Shown: one piece after another, positions 50,181 through 63,800 of the stretch | Numbering within the stretch: the first letter of the stretch is position 1 | How the letters are laid out: every line of letters begins with the position of its first letter | Assembly (NCBI GenBank): GCA_034509425.1 | Contig: JAVTVJ010000347.1 | Location: 186,001 to 250,000, forward strand | Reading direction: 5' to 3' | From: Eopsaltria australis | Taxonomy: Eukaryota; Chordata; Aves; Passeriformes; Petroicidae | DNA length: 64,000 bases | Made by a program: the position numbers and the translations under genes | The notes under the pieces: generated by a model | Told to the model about the DNA's origin: nothing | The model's input: the letters and a program-made list of their open reading frames with translations, nothing else | Database searches by the model: none

Positions 50181-51910
50181 AATGCATAATCGGAGACAGA
50201 AAAGCAGCTACAGCAACTGGGCTGTGACCTTACACGCCTTCAAGCTAAGAGCAGCCAAGCCCTGACCCTTGTTAACTCCCTAAGAGTAGGCTAAGTAAGG
50301 ATGATGGATAATTTAGGGGATATAAAAGACACTCCATTCACGCAGCCCCCAAAAAAGTGTTGCGTATTATTAACTGTTGTTTTTCACTTGCACACAGCAA
50401 TGTACTTTATACAGAAATAACAGAAGTGCCTTTACATATTTTGATTTTAACAGAATATAACTACCTTTTTTTTTAACGTGTTGTCCTAATTGGCCAGGAG
50501 CCTTTCCCAAAATAGTACAGATGTTCTGCATTATTTCCTATTTTTTTAGACTGTTTAATATGTTGCTCTGATAATGAAATACTTATTTGGGACTTACAAC
50601 TCTAGCGTGGAAAATGTGTACGCTAAAAACATAGAGTCCAGTGAGATGAGTGGTACACATGTTTTGAACAGTGCCTGTGCAAAAGAGGAACAATTACAGA
50701 ATTCCCATCAAAGCTGTTAATTTGCTCAAGTAAAGTTGTTCAGTTCATGATAAACATCTTTGAAATCGCAAAGTCAAAAATACTTACATGCTCAATACCT
50801 CTATGTACACATTATTCAGAAGTGTCTCCATGCTGAATAAGAAAGCAGACTGTAATTAAGTTAGAAGGTGACATTTCTTAATGTTTTCCAGATTTTGCTG
50901 CTATGAAAAATTCCTTTCTGAGCTTCCTACATTGTTCTGAGAATGAAACAACATGGTTCTTGATGAGTTAAAAGCTAAAGTGATTATTCATTTGCTTATT
51001 GCATATATTAATTAAGGTAGGGTTGTTGATTAGCCAAAAGAAGGTAAAGGCCTGAAGCAGGATATTCAGAGCTGAGATTAAAGGCAACACTTTCTCTTCT
51101 ATGGCAAAATCTGGAGCTAAGGACAGGCTCGAAGGAACCTAATCCCCGACTAAGCACATGAGGGGCCCTGGTAGTCCCCACTTGACAGCAAAGTGCCCTG
51201 CAGCAACCTGAGCACTTCTAGCTCCTGTCAGGAAGACACCTATATGTGACCTTCCTGCTTTAGCTTATTATTAGTTTTAGCTTATTGTACAAACTGGCAG
51301 CAGAATAGTCTCTGCACTAAAACTAATTATGAAGGCAATCAGAGCTGGCATCACACATCTCATGTTTCTGTTTTTCTGCACTTACCTTTTGCTCTTTCCA
51401 CATCATAATACAGTGAACAAGAATTCAGTTAATTGGTTTTAAGTATTCATTTCCTCCCTCAACTCCCACATTTCAAACTTCACCATGGAGTACTATAGAA
51501 CGAGAAAAGAGAATTGGGATAGAAGTGAAGAGTGTCAGAAAGAAAAACCACTAATAAGTGATTTCCTCTTATTACAGAAGATTATTTAACTGTATATTAT
51601 TGTTACTTTTATGCAGAGCAAAGAGTGCATAATGTAGTTTCTCTGGATTATGCAGTTTCTGAGTTTTAAAATGGGTAAAATATCCCCCATGACAACTGAC
51701 AATAAAAAAAATCGGACAGCAACAAATGTTATCAGATCTCAATCACTGTACAAATTTCTTCTGTAAGTAAAGGTACCCTTTAAGCCCCTTAATAGAAAAA
51801 AATAAAATTAAGAAAAGGGCTACAATGCAAGTCTAAAATACTCTCTGGTTTAGTATCGAATCTGGAATCTAGAATGGTGGAATGGGGCTGTTGCTGTGTA
51901 ACAAAATATG

Positions 51911-52156
51911 CTGGCTTTAAACTGAAAGAGGGTAGATTTAGAATAGATGTAGGGAAGTAATCCTTCACCATGAAGTTGGTGAGGCAGTGGAACAGGTTGC
52001 CCAGGGAAGCTGTGGAAGTGTTCAAGGCCAGGGTAGGATGGGGCTTTGTGCAACCTGGTCTAGTGGAAGGTGTCCCTGCCCCCAGCAAGGGGGTTGAAAC
52101 TAGATGGTCTTTAAAGGTCCCTTCCATCTTAAATAATTCTGTGAGTCTATGATTCT
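51911..52156 (+). mobile_element. CR1 LINE, truncated 3' end
   Basis: The plus strand carries the typical avian CR1 tail: GGCTTTAAACTGAAAGAG, GTGGAACAGGTTGCCCAGGG, GTGTTCAAGGCCAGG, CAACCTGGTCTAGTGGAAGG, ending GGTCCCTTCCATCTT and ATTCTGTGAGTCTATGATTCT, the short terminal repeat of the family. It is 5'-truncated with no intact reverse transcriptase and is inserted in the DST intron about 1 kb upstream of exon 4. Confidence 0.93.
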
Positions 52157-52747
52157 GCTACACCTGTAAAAGTTGACAATAGCACACACCTAAAGATTAA
52201 CATAGTTGGACGAGCATCAGGTTGCACTTTTGAAAGGCTGTAACACGAAATGACAAATCAGACCCATCATTTTCTTGTGTGGTGCCTTGGAGAAACCATA
52301 AATCCCTTCAGTCCAAAAATACAGAGTAAAAGGAATAGCACCTTGCTGTCCTGATAACGTGTTTAATGATGTACTTGAAATTTCTACATGGTGCCGAACT
52401 GTTCACACATCGTTTCCCACTTTACCACAAACAAGAAAGCCAGACATGGCAGCAGTCCTCTCCCTGCACTGTATCGGTGTTTATTTACGTTTCTGGAAGA
52501 ACTCTTTCTTGAGTAGCTAGGAAGCCTAAAAGTGTGCCTTCTTTCCCTCCCGCCGTCCGTCCCGGTTAGTCAGCCCCCGGGAACGCGGGGCAGGAGGGGA
52601 CGCAGCGGGGCCCCGGGCGCTAATACTCCCGGCGGGCCTGGGTCTGCCCCAGGGGCGTATTTACCAGTAGATCAGTGATGGCAAATCTTCCCCTTGTCCT
52701 GGCGGGGGAGCCAAACGCCATCGATCTGTAGCCGGGAAGGTTGGTGC

Positions 52748-52773
52748 TTTTTTTTTTTTTTTTTTTTTTTTTT
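52748..52773. repeat. T26 homopolymer at the edge of the CpG island
   Basis: Twenty-six consecutive T on the plus strand, just inside the CpG island and about 340 bases before exon 4. It may exclude nucleosomes or be the tail of a reverse-oriented retroposon. Its length is likely to be uncertain in the assembly. Confidence 0.9.
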
Positions 52774-53114
52774 CGCCTGTTGTTGCTGCTGGGTTTATTG
52801 TTGGGGAAGTGGGAGGCTCATTTGCGAGCTGGTTGCCCAGCCGCAGGCCACGGCTCTACCCCGACATCCCTCCAAATGCACTCCCTCTAAAGACCGGCTA
52901 TTTTTTGGAGGATCACCCTCGGCACTCCGCACACGCACCCCTTTCCCCTCTAAAGTCACAGCAATGGTGAGCGGCGGCCCTCTCCCCTATCCTCCTTTTC
53001 CCGTGAGATGCTTTTCCACGCCACGCGGGGCGGGTATTCGCCGGCGCCACCTGAGGCCCCTCGTCCCGAGCTGCTCCCCACGCACCCTGTATGTCTGTCT
53101 GTCTCCCCGTGCAG

Positions 53115-53322
53115 AGCTCCGGCAACGCATCCTACCGATGCTCCATGTCGTCCTCCGCCGATTTCTCCGACGAGGAGGACTTGAGCCAGAGGTCGGGGAC
53201 GGTGTCGCCGGCGCCGGGGGACACGCTGCCCTGGAACCTGCCCAAACACGAGCGGTCCAAGCGGAAGATCCAGGGCGGCTCGGTGCTGGACCCCGCCGAG
53301 CGGGCCGTGCTGCGCATCGCCG
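53115..53322 (+). CDS. DST: DST exon 4, pre-CH-domain linker
   Basis: Encodes residues 140-208 plus one base. It starts SSGNASYRC, then an acidic, serine-rich run MSSSADFSDEEDLSQRSG, and ends with PGDTLPWNLPKHERSKRK and SVLDPAERAVLRIA. The last part is shared with the paralogue MACF1 and sits directly before the actin-binding CH domains. The acceptor is GTGCAG and the donor CCG/GTAAGG in phase 1, the same phase as the alternative first exon. The exon is GC-rich and embedded in a CpG island. An internal Met150 (53145) aligns with the start of a MACF1 isoform and could serve as a start for transcripts initiated just upstream. Confidence 0.95.
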
Positions 53323-54759
53323 GTAAGGCGCGGTCGGGGGCGGCCGGGCAGGGACCGGCCGGGGGCCAGAGGGACCCCCGTCCCTTGTCTCTAAGAGCGC
53401 GGCCCCGCCGGGCGGTGACTAAGCTGTTTGGCCGCCTTTTCCGCCTGGCTGAACTGATGCGTGTGGAAGGCGAGCCGAAACACGCGCAGGTGCGCCCATT
53501 AAACTTTCATGCAAAAACGCATCGGCGGCCGGGGGCTTCAGCCGCGGCGGGGGGCGGCTCAGCGGGGCGGGCGCTTTTTTCAGCCCGCAAGGCCGAGGCA
53601 GCCCCCGGCTGCCCGGGGTGGAAGCGGCGCGGGGCCGCCCGCAGCGCGGGGAGAGGCCGCGGCCGATGATGCTCCGCGAGGGGCGGGGGACCAGGCGCCG
53701 GTCTTTGTCCGCTCGGGGCCGGGGTTGCCCTCGGTGTGGATAGGGACCAGAATGGAGCCGCCCCGGTGTGCCGGAGGCGCCCACGGGCTCTGGTTCGCGG
53801 CCCGGCGACAACTGATGTCGAAACTAGGGCGGAGGTCCGCATCACCCTGGCGAAACCTGGAAGCCGCCTGTACATGAATCCCAGAAAGATGCGGCGGTCC
53901 TCAGTGCTCCCCGGGGACACCGCTGTTGTTCTTCCCAGCCAACCCGATTATATATGCGCTGCCGTGGGTCCCTCCCGGAACACCATTTCCCAGGGGAACC
54001 CATCCTGGCGGCGCTATTAGCGGGGGAGCGCTGCGGAGCCGGGCTCCCACCAGCCGCAGGATGCAGCCGTCAGCGGGGGGGTTGCGGAGCCGGCCCGGCT
54101 GCCCGCGGATCTCGCCGCCGTCCCCCGCGGGCAGGGTGCGCAGGACGGGGAACCGGCGGTGGGGTCAGGGCAGCAGGCACCGCTCTGGAGCGGGCCCGGC
54201 GGCGGGGTCAGGGCCGGGGGGCAGCGGGGGGACGCGGGCGCGGCGGTGGCACCTGCGGCGGGGCCGCGCCCGCCCCACCCCGCCCCTCCGCCGGGACAGC
54301 GGGGGCTCCCGCCCCGCCTGGTTGCCGGCTTGGAGTCCCGGCCTGCTCGGTCCCTGCCCGTGAGTGCAGTGTCCCCACCGGCCCCGGCAGTGCTGCAGGC
54401 GTCGCGTCCCCGCCCCAGCAGCCGCCACCCTCCTGGTTGCGGGGGGAGGCGGGGGCGGGCGGAGGCGGCGGGAGAGCTCGCCGGCCCCGCGGGCGGTGCC
54501 TTGGCCATGGGGCTGGAGCCGGGGTCTGCGGCGGGGAGGTGGCGGCCGCCGCCAGGCTGGTGCCGCCCCCTCCGCGCTCCGAGGGGCGGCTACCGAAACC
54601 CGAGTGGCTGCGGGGGCGTTTCCTCGGCCGGGCTGGCAGCGCCTCCCCCCGCCCGCCCCCCGACGGCTGCTGCCGGGGCTTTTCTTGTGCCGCCCCCAAG
54701 GCTGCCGGCCGCCCGGAGCCGCACGGGCAGGCAGGGCAGGGCTCGGCTAGCTGCTGGCC

Positions 54760-54850
54760 ATGGCTGGCTACCTCTCCCCCGGCGCGTATTTCTACGCCGA
54801 GGAGCAGGAGTACCTGCAAGCCTACGAAGATGTTCTAGAGAGATATAAAG
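54760..54850 (+). CDS. DST: DST alternative first exon (short N-terminus)
   Basis: Encodes 30 residues plus one base: [20 protein letters not shown] and then [10 protein letters not shown]. An in-frame TAG at 54748-54750 and a strong Kozak context (GCC before ATGG) fix the start. The donor AAAG/GTAGGG is phase 1, so it joins the same downstream exon as 53115-53322 but skips the membrane anchor and basic region. This is the known short BPAG1 N-terminus, giving a soluble, actin-binding isoform. It lies at the 3' side of a CpG island and so has its own promoter. Confidence 0.95.
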
Positions 54851-57800
54851 GTAGGGTCAGTGCTTCCCGTGCCGTGCAGCTGAGCCCGCCCGGGCCGCTC
54901 GCCCCGCCGGGTGTGGCGACTGCGGAGCCGGGAGACGCTGGCGGCCAGGTGGGGAAGATTGGTGGCCCCGCGTCCCTGCGTGGGTCATTCTGGGGGGAAC
55001 GGACGTGGGCGGCTTGCGCGATGGATATAAATACCGTGTCACCTCATCCGTGTGTGACAGGCGCTCTCGTGTGTTTAAAAGTAGCTTTTTCGAGTGCAGT
55101 GCGGGCACAGTGATTTATGTCGAAATGTGCATTCATATTTAAAGCTTCGGTTTATTTTTGCCTATTTATTTGGGCTAGGGCAAACAATTAGCATAGTTCG
55201 TGTAGCACCTGAGTTTTTTCATCGAATGGAGAAAAATAAGGAAAAAGGCATTTGTCACGATGAAGATGCACGCAGCTAAATTAATCTTGCTAGAAATGTA
55301 AATTGCGTTGATTTCTTAAGCACATCGGGATGGAAGGAATGGTTTAGATGATTAATTGCTGTTTTTCAGTACATTTGCTAGGACTAAATCTGAAGAAGCT
55401 TATCGAAAGTGTTACAGCTCTGATTTTAATCCAAGTGCGAAAGGGATGGAGTTAACTGTTCACGCTGAACCTTCATCCCTGAAATAGTTTTTACAGCATG
55501 TCACAGCATATGCTGACATTTGCAGTGCTGAGTCCTTTTGTAATGTTAGGCAATAAGATGTTAGATTTCGTATCTGAAGTTTTTCAGCTGTATATCTTCA
55601 GTCAGTCCTGAAGACTTTGGTTAAATGGTTTCCACTGATGGGAATGGGAGTGGCATAGATTAAGACAGCTTGATTAGAAGATACTGATCATTGCTTTTAT
55701 TTATTCTGTATTTTTAGTGGTAGTATTTGGAAAAATAAACCTTCAACAGATGTTTTTTTTGACTATGAGAACTTGTTGGGTCTGAGTGTACTTAATACTG
55801 GTGTCACTTGCAATTTCATGTGTCATTAGCAGTATTGACTAATGACTCCTTTGTGTCTGTTGCCCATTGTGTCAATGCAGCAATGGAGCATGTGCACCGT
55901 TTCTGTACTGAAATGCATTGGTGCATTTTAGTTGAGAAATAATTACCATTTGGTGATTGCCATCATCTTCAAAAGCACGTTTTTTCCATTCTCTTCTTTT
56001 TTTTGAGACATCAATTTATATGCAGCTGATCTGGTTTTTGAAAATGTTGGAGGTAGTAGACTGTTTACTTTGTAAATAAACACTGAGAAAACTTGGTTTT
56101 CTGCTTTGGATCACCTTTTATTTCTTGCTAGATTTAGGTTTAATAAGGTTCCTTCTCATACCAATTACTTGCTTAAAAACCTGGGAAAGAGATTAGGCCT
56201 AATTTCCCCTATTTCAATGGGAATTTTTTTCAGGAAAAAGACTAAAAGGTTTGGCTTTTATATGTTGGGGAACAATAGGATTTTAATTAAATAAGCTCTG
56301 AAAACTAATTTACATCTCTGTAAGAAATAAAGCACATTCTGAAAGTATTTGAGTTCATCATATTGTGGGGGTAACACAGAGTCCATTCCCATGCTATTTT
56401 CAGTGACAGCCAAATTCTGAAATTATTTGGAAGGATCCAGTGTCCGTTGTCTTAGTTTTCAGTGTCATATTTGATATATTGGTATACTGTGTTTTGCTGC
56501 TCAAAGACTTTATTCAGCCATTTGGAGCAAAGGTAAAGATTTGGACTTGTTTTAATTAAGATATATTGGAAACCTGGAAAACACATTACTTTCTAAAATG
56601 TGTTTTCAAGCCAGTCATGATTTCCCATTTGAGTCCCAGTAGTATGACTTCACTACAGCGATTGTTGTTCTGATGACTTGCTATGGGAGCTGATCTAATC
56701 AGAAAAGAATTGCTACAATATAGGCTTTGAAGAGGGAGTGCCATTTCTCTGAATTTCTCAGTTTTGTAAACACCTCCTTTAGTAGATTTCTTAAGCAAAT
56801 GTGAACTGGGTTGACCTCATAAGATTAGCTTCAATCTATAATTTTAATGCTGATAGGTTTTTTTTTCTTTTTACAGTCTGCAGAATGCTTCATACTCATC
56901 TAGGCCATTATCAGGGTGCCAAATTATCTCTGTCCCAGCTGTTGAGTACTGTAACTAGCAGAGTCAGCTGTACAAAATTCATTGCCTGTCTTGGAAGGCT
57001 TGGGATCGTATGATGCCGCATCATTAAGATTTCAGGCAGTTTGATTTAGGAAGATAAAAGCTGCCCTTTTTAAATGTAGAAAAGTGAAATTTTGCTCTTC
57101 CTCTGTTTCTGTAGCCAAAGTAGGCTGTGGATCTTGAAGATCACGCAATACCAAGTACCTTGTTGCTTTAAAAGTTGAAAGCAGGACATTTGTGTGTCTC
57201 CAAATTCTGTCTGCTGATCATGTCTCTGGCTGTGACAGTAAATAATTAGGCAACTGTTTGCTAAATCTGACATACCACAGAAGTGCTGTTTGCTATGGGA
57301 GAAGAGAGAGTATTGTTTTCTGACCCCTGGTCAGCTCAGTTGCTGGCTGTCAATTTTTTTTATTCTTGATTACTAATTACTTGGCAGCTTTTCTAAAGCA
57401 TTTTGATGGAGGTAAAAAAGTCACATTATCTCAGTTGTGTTAGAAATCAGGTTGAATGCAGCTACTTATTCAGGGGGAAAAAACTGCTACGTTGTTGGTA
57501 GCACCTCTAAGAATTCAAAGGCAAACCTTTATTGTGAGAGTTGCAATAAAATATCTAGTATAGTTTTTCTGAAGCATTTTGCATATTTCACAACTTATTT
57601 GTGACTGAAGAGTAATGAGAGAAACCATACAAATATTTGTTAGTATAACTAAAGATTCAACTTTTTCTCAAAAACTGTATTTGAGTTCTCTGGGAGGTTG
57701 TAAAGAACTTAAAAAATTCTTCTTGCTGCTCTGTGGGTTACCTCACCATGGTCTGAGAACAAAACGTATTAAGATTGTTAGCTGTAGCCTTCTTGATAAA

Positions 57801-60800
57801 TAAGAAAATGTCCAATAGTATTTAACATACATTTCATTTTTAAAACATTAAATGCTATCTCTGTCACATGACATAGGAATGCATTGTTCTGTGCCATTAT
57901 TATTTGAGCATTAAATGTCTGATGATTATGATTTTAAGTTGTAAATGCAGTACATTTATTAGATTTCCTCTGCTATAAATCTGAAGTAATAAACTGAGGA
58001 TCAAGTTTATGTATATAAATACATTATCCATCTGAAATGGTCACTCAGTAATGTATTTTTCAGTTCAGGTAGTAAACTTCTATTTGAATGGCAGTTGCAA
58101 CAACCTTTTTCTGAAAGATTTTGAACAATTATGTAACTCAGTTGTCTCCATTTTGACATCATTTTTGATATGGGCGCATCTGTTAATGACTGCGTGATTG
58201 CAGTATCTGGAAAAGAGCTAATTCATGGAGTCAAGTGTTGAGTAAGTTGTAGTTATTCAACAACATTCTTTTAACTAGGTAAGCCTTTAAAGTTTGAAAT
58301 ATATAGGGTTTTCTGGGCTGTGTGGAGCTTTTAATGCTGTATATTTAAACATCTATATCCACGGGAAACAGACCTATTAAAGAATTCAGCTTGACGTGAC
58401 TGCCCATGAAAAATACAGCCTTGCAGCTCAGGGACTTCACTAAATTGTTGCTAATGCTAGGAAAGGTGTCACATGAACATTTGTTTGGGATGGGTGCCTG
58501 ATTAGTGCTTCCTTTGGGTACTTTGGGCTTGCTGCATAGCCCTTGTGTCTGTAGGAAGAAGGGGTAAGTCTGGGACTAAAGCAAATTTCAGGTCAGTGTG
58601 TTAAACCGGTAAATTCTGTTTCACTGTTGGCATTGCTCTTGCTTTAAGAAGATCTGTAATACACATTCAGCTGAAGCACAGCAAACAGCTCTGGCTCTGT
58701 ATTCTGAGAACAAAGACACTGGAGATGGACGAGAGCTAGCAGGTCATCTGATGTATTTTGTTGCCTGTGTAGGGTTCAGAGACAATATAATTTGTTGTAA
58801 TGATTGATTGAGGATAGTGTCAAGTAAAGCTGTTCTGACATTGGGTACAGGTTTTGAATTAAGATGAAAACAATAGCTGCCTGTTGTCCAGCTCCTTTGA
58901 GCTGACTTCAGGAAGGGAGCATTTGCACAGAATGTTTTTTATACATCTGAAAATGAATTGCTGCTGCACTTTAGGCTTCTAAATGTGTTAGGCATCAGAT
59001 TTAGTCCAGGGATATTCTTCTTCAGAGATGACTTCATAGGGCAAAGACAGGAGGGGCCATGATGGATGCTCCTGGCTCTGGAATATGTGAATTTCTGAAT
59101 TTTCTTATCTATGCTTTGAAGTTGGGGACCTCAATTTTCAGCCAGCAGAAATCTTGCTCTTCTGAGCTTTCGGCTGTGAGCTAATTGGTTCTTCTGCTTC
59201 AGGGTTCTGATTTTAAATGCATAAGGAAATCCTGAAGTGAGTAATTGATTAGGTAGTTTCTACTATGGATGGTTTTCTTTGACCTCTTTTCAGGTGCTGG
59301 TAGTATCTAGCCTTGGGCTTGATCACTTTTTTTCAAAATTTCAAATGGGAAAGTTATTTTGGCTGACTAGTGGGCACACATGGATTATCCAGCTGCATGC
59401 CACCTGATCCTTTCTTTACCGCTGTGCAAATCTTCAGCAAGACAACACTGTTGTTTCCTATGTTGCTAGCATGTTTCCTACAGCAGGTGACCCTCCTGAG
59501 AAGGAAGAACTGTAGCCAACAGAAAATGTGTTCAGTTAGGGATTGAAACATAATAGCTTTTGTGCTGTCTGAGGTTGGTGAGTTGGGCTACCTAAAAATG
59601 GAAAACCTGCAGTTTTGCTCTGTTTCAACATCCATCCTTATTTAAAGTGGAAGTTCTGACTTTTAAAGGGCTTGGAGATGGGATATTTTCCTGAATACAT
59701 TATCCTAAATATGAGCCAAATCTTGCTAATTTGACTTGTATGAGGTCTTCAGGTAAGTTGAAGAGGTCTTGGAGTAAAATAACAGGAACCTGAATGTTGG
59801 GCCATTAGTAAGGTTTGTCTGTGTAAAGTGCTTGGGCTTTGGGCAGCAGTTTCTGAAGCTGAGTTTGATGGGATACATAAACTGTGGCTGCTTCTCCATG
59901 ATTTTAACAGGTACCTGTTAGGTTGATTAAGACAGACATTGATTCAAATGTATTTGGTATGTGAATTGGAGCAGAGATCAAAGGTTTGCTTCATTGCTTT
60001 TCTGGTACTTCCCAATTCCCACTGAGTCAGCAACGTCTTTTAAATAGAGCTCATAGGAATATTCCATAGTTCTTTTTTTAGGATGAAACCCAAGAGGTGG
60101 TGAAGTAGGAGGGAAGGAAAAAAGGAAAATAAATTTCTGTCAATATTGTGTTAAAAGGTTTGTTTTGTCTCAATTTATATTTTTAGTTGAGGTGCTAGTA
60201 ATTGTTTTATGTGATCTACTTGGCTAATTTCTAGTGATATTTTGCTTGAAAACCAGATTATGCTTTATTTTTTTTCCCCTACGCTATTTAAAACATGTGT
60301 GATTTTGGCAATTTATTCCACCATTTCAACATGAGCTTGGAATTAACTGCTTTGTAAAATAAAAATGGGCTTATTCACATGCTTGAATTTAAGTGCAAGT
60401 ATTTTATAAGTTCAGGCTTATAAAAATAACGTTTTGTAAATGTCAAATATGAATGCAGCTTATTGCTGCATGCCTGAAATGTTTCCTGTAAAACATCATT
60501 AAAGCCGTTTAATTTAACAAAGCCTTGTTTTTCTGTAGTGGGTGAAAATATTCATGTGCTGAATGCTTCCAGTCAACCCAGCTTTCAAACAGGTGAAACA
60601 ATGCTCACAAAGACACTTCAGTCTGCTGGTCAAATCCTGAAGGGCATGTTAATAGCCAGATCTTACAAGCTGATCTGTGTAGGCAGCCTTGGTGCTTTTG
60701 TGGGGAAACACTGGCTTTGGAAACCCACCCACGCAAGGCTCTTCCCAAGACTGGAGCCCAAGTAATAGTTGATCCTTTGATAAGGCATATTCCTCCTAAA

Positions 60801-63800
60801 ATCAGGGTATTCCAGTTTGGCTGTAGCTGCACTAAAAGCAAGTCAATGTGGTTCCAGATTTAATTTTATTTTACCTGGTGAGTACATCCTTTGGCTGTGG
60901 AGTGTTAATCTATTAATTCCTTGGATTTTGTACAAGATGACAATAGGTGCCAATAAATCTGTGAAAGGGTGAACATTCTAGGCAAATGTATTGAGGGTTA
61001 AATTCTGCACCTCACAATCACACAATTAGTGTAACTATTTCTGTAAGACAAGGAGGATTAGGTCTCTGATGGGCTTTCCAGTGGCATAGGCCAAAATCTG
61101 CTCTTGATTATAGCCACATGGCCTTTTTCAACTTGATTTGCTTTTAAATATATCTTCATTGTTCAGTTTCATAGTTAACATGTTAAATTACAGAGTTTAA
61201 TGATGTGTTCTGCAATGCATATAAGTACAGATCAGCAGTTAAGTGGGGTTCATAACCTAATTGTGCTGGAAAACTAAATTAGTTTGCCTGAGGTTCAGGT
61301 ATCCAGCTATCTGACAGCTATGACACTTGGCACCACGTGGATCTAAAATTAGTAGAGCTCTTCTATACTGGGATTAGAGAGATGTGTGTAAGGTTTAGAT
61401 CACAAAATGGGTAAAAGTCTGACTCTGTATACAGTTTTCAGAGGCATGTTTTAGGCATTTTGCAGATGAGACTATGGGTGAACAGAGAAGTTCCAGAAAG
61501 TCTCTTGCTGGGTACTGAAATGGATATCCTGTCAAAGTCTGCTCACAGACTTTGCTTCTGCCTGCTCAGATTACCCTCTGTGTGTTCCTCATGTGGCAGG
61601 TCGCCTAGGCACAGTAAAAGCAGCATTGGAAAATGAGTGTAGTCATTGGAACAGACATTTTGCAGTAATGTTAATGATAAAGCATCCTGAACTGTTCAAG
61701 CAAAAGAGCTTTTTTGAAAGAGAAATGGCACTTTCAGTGCTGTGGTTTTTATTCAAACAAAACTTCTGTTAATTTTGGTGGGAGTCAGGAACTTAGCTAT
61801 TGATGTTTATAAATATTTAATGCTTTAAATTACTTTGCCTTTAGATAAATTTTTAATTTTGAGATAAAGGGTTTGCATTACGTCCTAGGAATTAGGGAAT
61901 GACTAGAGCACTTGTCTGGAGAAGCCACTGCTGTGTAGTTGTTTATAACTGCCAGAAATAAGGTATTACTGCTAAGGTAGTGATGGTTTCAGAGTAGGAT
62001 ATTTTCAAGAGAACACACAGCAATGTGATTGCTGGTACCAATGACCTTTAATAGCAATTAGGCTCTTCCCTGCTGTTTGTGCCTTGGAAGTTTTCCTCCA
62101 GTGACTATACATTCATTACTGAGATCATAACCTGATGTTTGAAACCATTTCATAATACCATGTATTACAGATGAGCTCTGCATTTAAAACTCAGTTTTTG
62201 AAATGTTTTAAATATGAAATCTTCTCTGGAGAAAAATTAATCATATTTTTTAGGAAGAAAGTTGATTTCTGAATTAGAACATACATTTCAAACATACTGA
62301 AATTTTCTTTGTAGAGCAGACTCGTTACTAAGGCTATGTCTTCTACCCTCTTCATTCAGTTCTTAAGAAAACAATTGCTGAGAAATATTTGTTGTGGTTT
62401 TGGGTAGATTTTCATTTTGCTTTGCTGGAAATTTTTGTCTACCTCCAGTTTACACTGGAGTTACAGCAGCCTTTGGCTCAGTATCTCTTTAAAGCAGAGA
62501 AGAACAGACACAGATGAGCCACAGGAAGAAAGCCAAAGTTGATTAGGTCCCTTGGTGAAATTACCTTATAATTTTACCATGCTCAACAGGATACTTTTGC
62601 ATTGTATTTTTGTTGCAATATTTTAAAATAGAGCCCTGGTTAATAAAGTTCATGTACTTCTTGTGAGGCCAGATCTATCCTACCTCTGAGAATATCCACC
62701 CATATGATCATTTTCTGCTGTTGCAAATTGTATTAAATGAAATTACATTGATTCTCGTAGACCTTGTATGTTTCTACTTAAACTGTACATTTGCTTTCCT
62801 GTGGATATACATTTCCTTCAGATCTTGGATTACACTCAGTCCAGCCATCCAACATGCTTTTAAAGTGGATGTATGGTAGGACTGAGCAGCATCAAAGAGT
62901 TATAATCTAATTATAAAGATTACATTAGTGTCCTAGAAACAGTACATGTTTATGCCTCAATATTTTGACTGTCATATTGCAGCATTTCTTTACTGTGTGA
63001 ACCACATAGTACTCAAGAGAATTTAAAGAATTAAGTTTACACTTTGAGAGCTTGTGTGTCTCTGCAATAATTTGTAATTTAATGCTAAATGTAAGGATTT
63101 GATTAAATAACTATAGCAAGTGTGTGATCATCTTTGTTCTAAGCTTGAAATGTACTTTGAATTTCGTGTCTAGATTTTTGTAGCCTTTTCAGTGGCAACA
63201 CCATGCATCATCTGTTGGAGGTCTGGGGGTATGACTAAATTGTTGATGGATCTTGGTATAGTTTGTGCTGGATACTGTTTTTTTTCTCTTTGTATTTCCT
63301 CATTGAATACACTTTGAGTCTGCTCACTTCTGCTCTTTGATCATTTGGCATTTTTGGGGAATACTTCTTCACTAGAGATTGGGGGAAGCTTTTGTTTTTT
63401 TTTTGTTTTTTTTTTTTTTGAAAATATTTTGAAAATATCCAGCACTCTGGAGCACTGGCTCTCCTGTCCCAGGAAGCAGTGTGGGCTTCATCCCTGAGCT
63501 GTAGTTAAAGCTGTAGAGACATCTTTGAGCTTTTCCTTATCATAATGAAATGTAAAAGCCTGTGTGTTGAATGAGATTTCTCAGGCTATGTGGCCATGTG
63601 CTGGTTCCTGCTGTGAACTTGAGTTCCTAGAGTCAGGATCAAGCCTGACTGGGACTTGAGTATCAGGTTGTGCACTCGTGTCCTACTGTGAGAGAAATTC
63701 AAGGCTGGTTTAATCCCTGTCAGGGAAAGTGCAGAGAGAGGGAACACCACCAAGGGGACAGATGATCACTTCTGAAATTATTGATTCTTTTGCTTCTGGT

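Larger units (their letters stand above)
35596..53114 (+). other. DST: DST intron, about 17.5 kb
   Basis: Intron between exons 3 and 4. It contains an ERVL-like LTR (40643-41179), a CR1 3' end (51911-52156), an AT microsatellite (46675-46754), a 21-bp tandem duplication (37667-37708), two hairpins (45127-45190, 46553-46581), a Z-DNA-prone tract (40502-40532) and a T26 run (52748-52773). Pyrimidine-rich blocks at 36.7-36.9 kb and 44.2-44.9 kb give open frames without recognisable protein. The remainder shows nothing identifiable. Confidence 0.75.
52540..55000 (+). promoter_or_regulatory. DST: Second CpG island, internal DST promoter(s)
   Basis: CpG-dense DNA begins abruptly near 52.54 kb and fades after about 55 kb. 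It contains DST exon 4 and the alternative first exon. It should drive the short isoform from shortly upstream of 54760, and its left part could start transcripts reading into exon 4. G-run-rich DNA at about 54188-54245 could form G-quadruplexes. Confidence 0.8.

Noticed and set aside
52694..53326. 210-codon frame overlapping DST exon 4
   Set aside because: It is in a different frame from exon 4 and is opened by the T26 run and CpG-rich DNA.
53954..54848. Several 130-290-codon frames on both strands between DST exon 4 and the alternative first exon
   Set aside because: GC-driven open frames in the CpG island, low complexity, mutually overlapping. The true coding sequence nearby is only the 91-nt exon with its own upstream stop.
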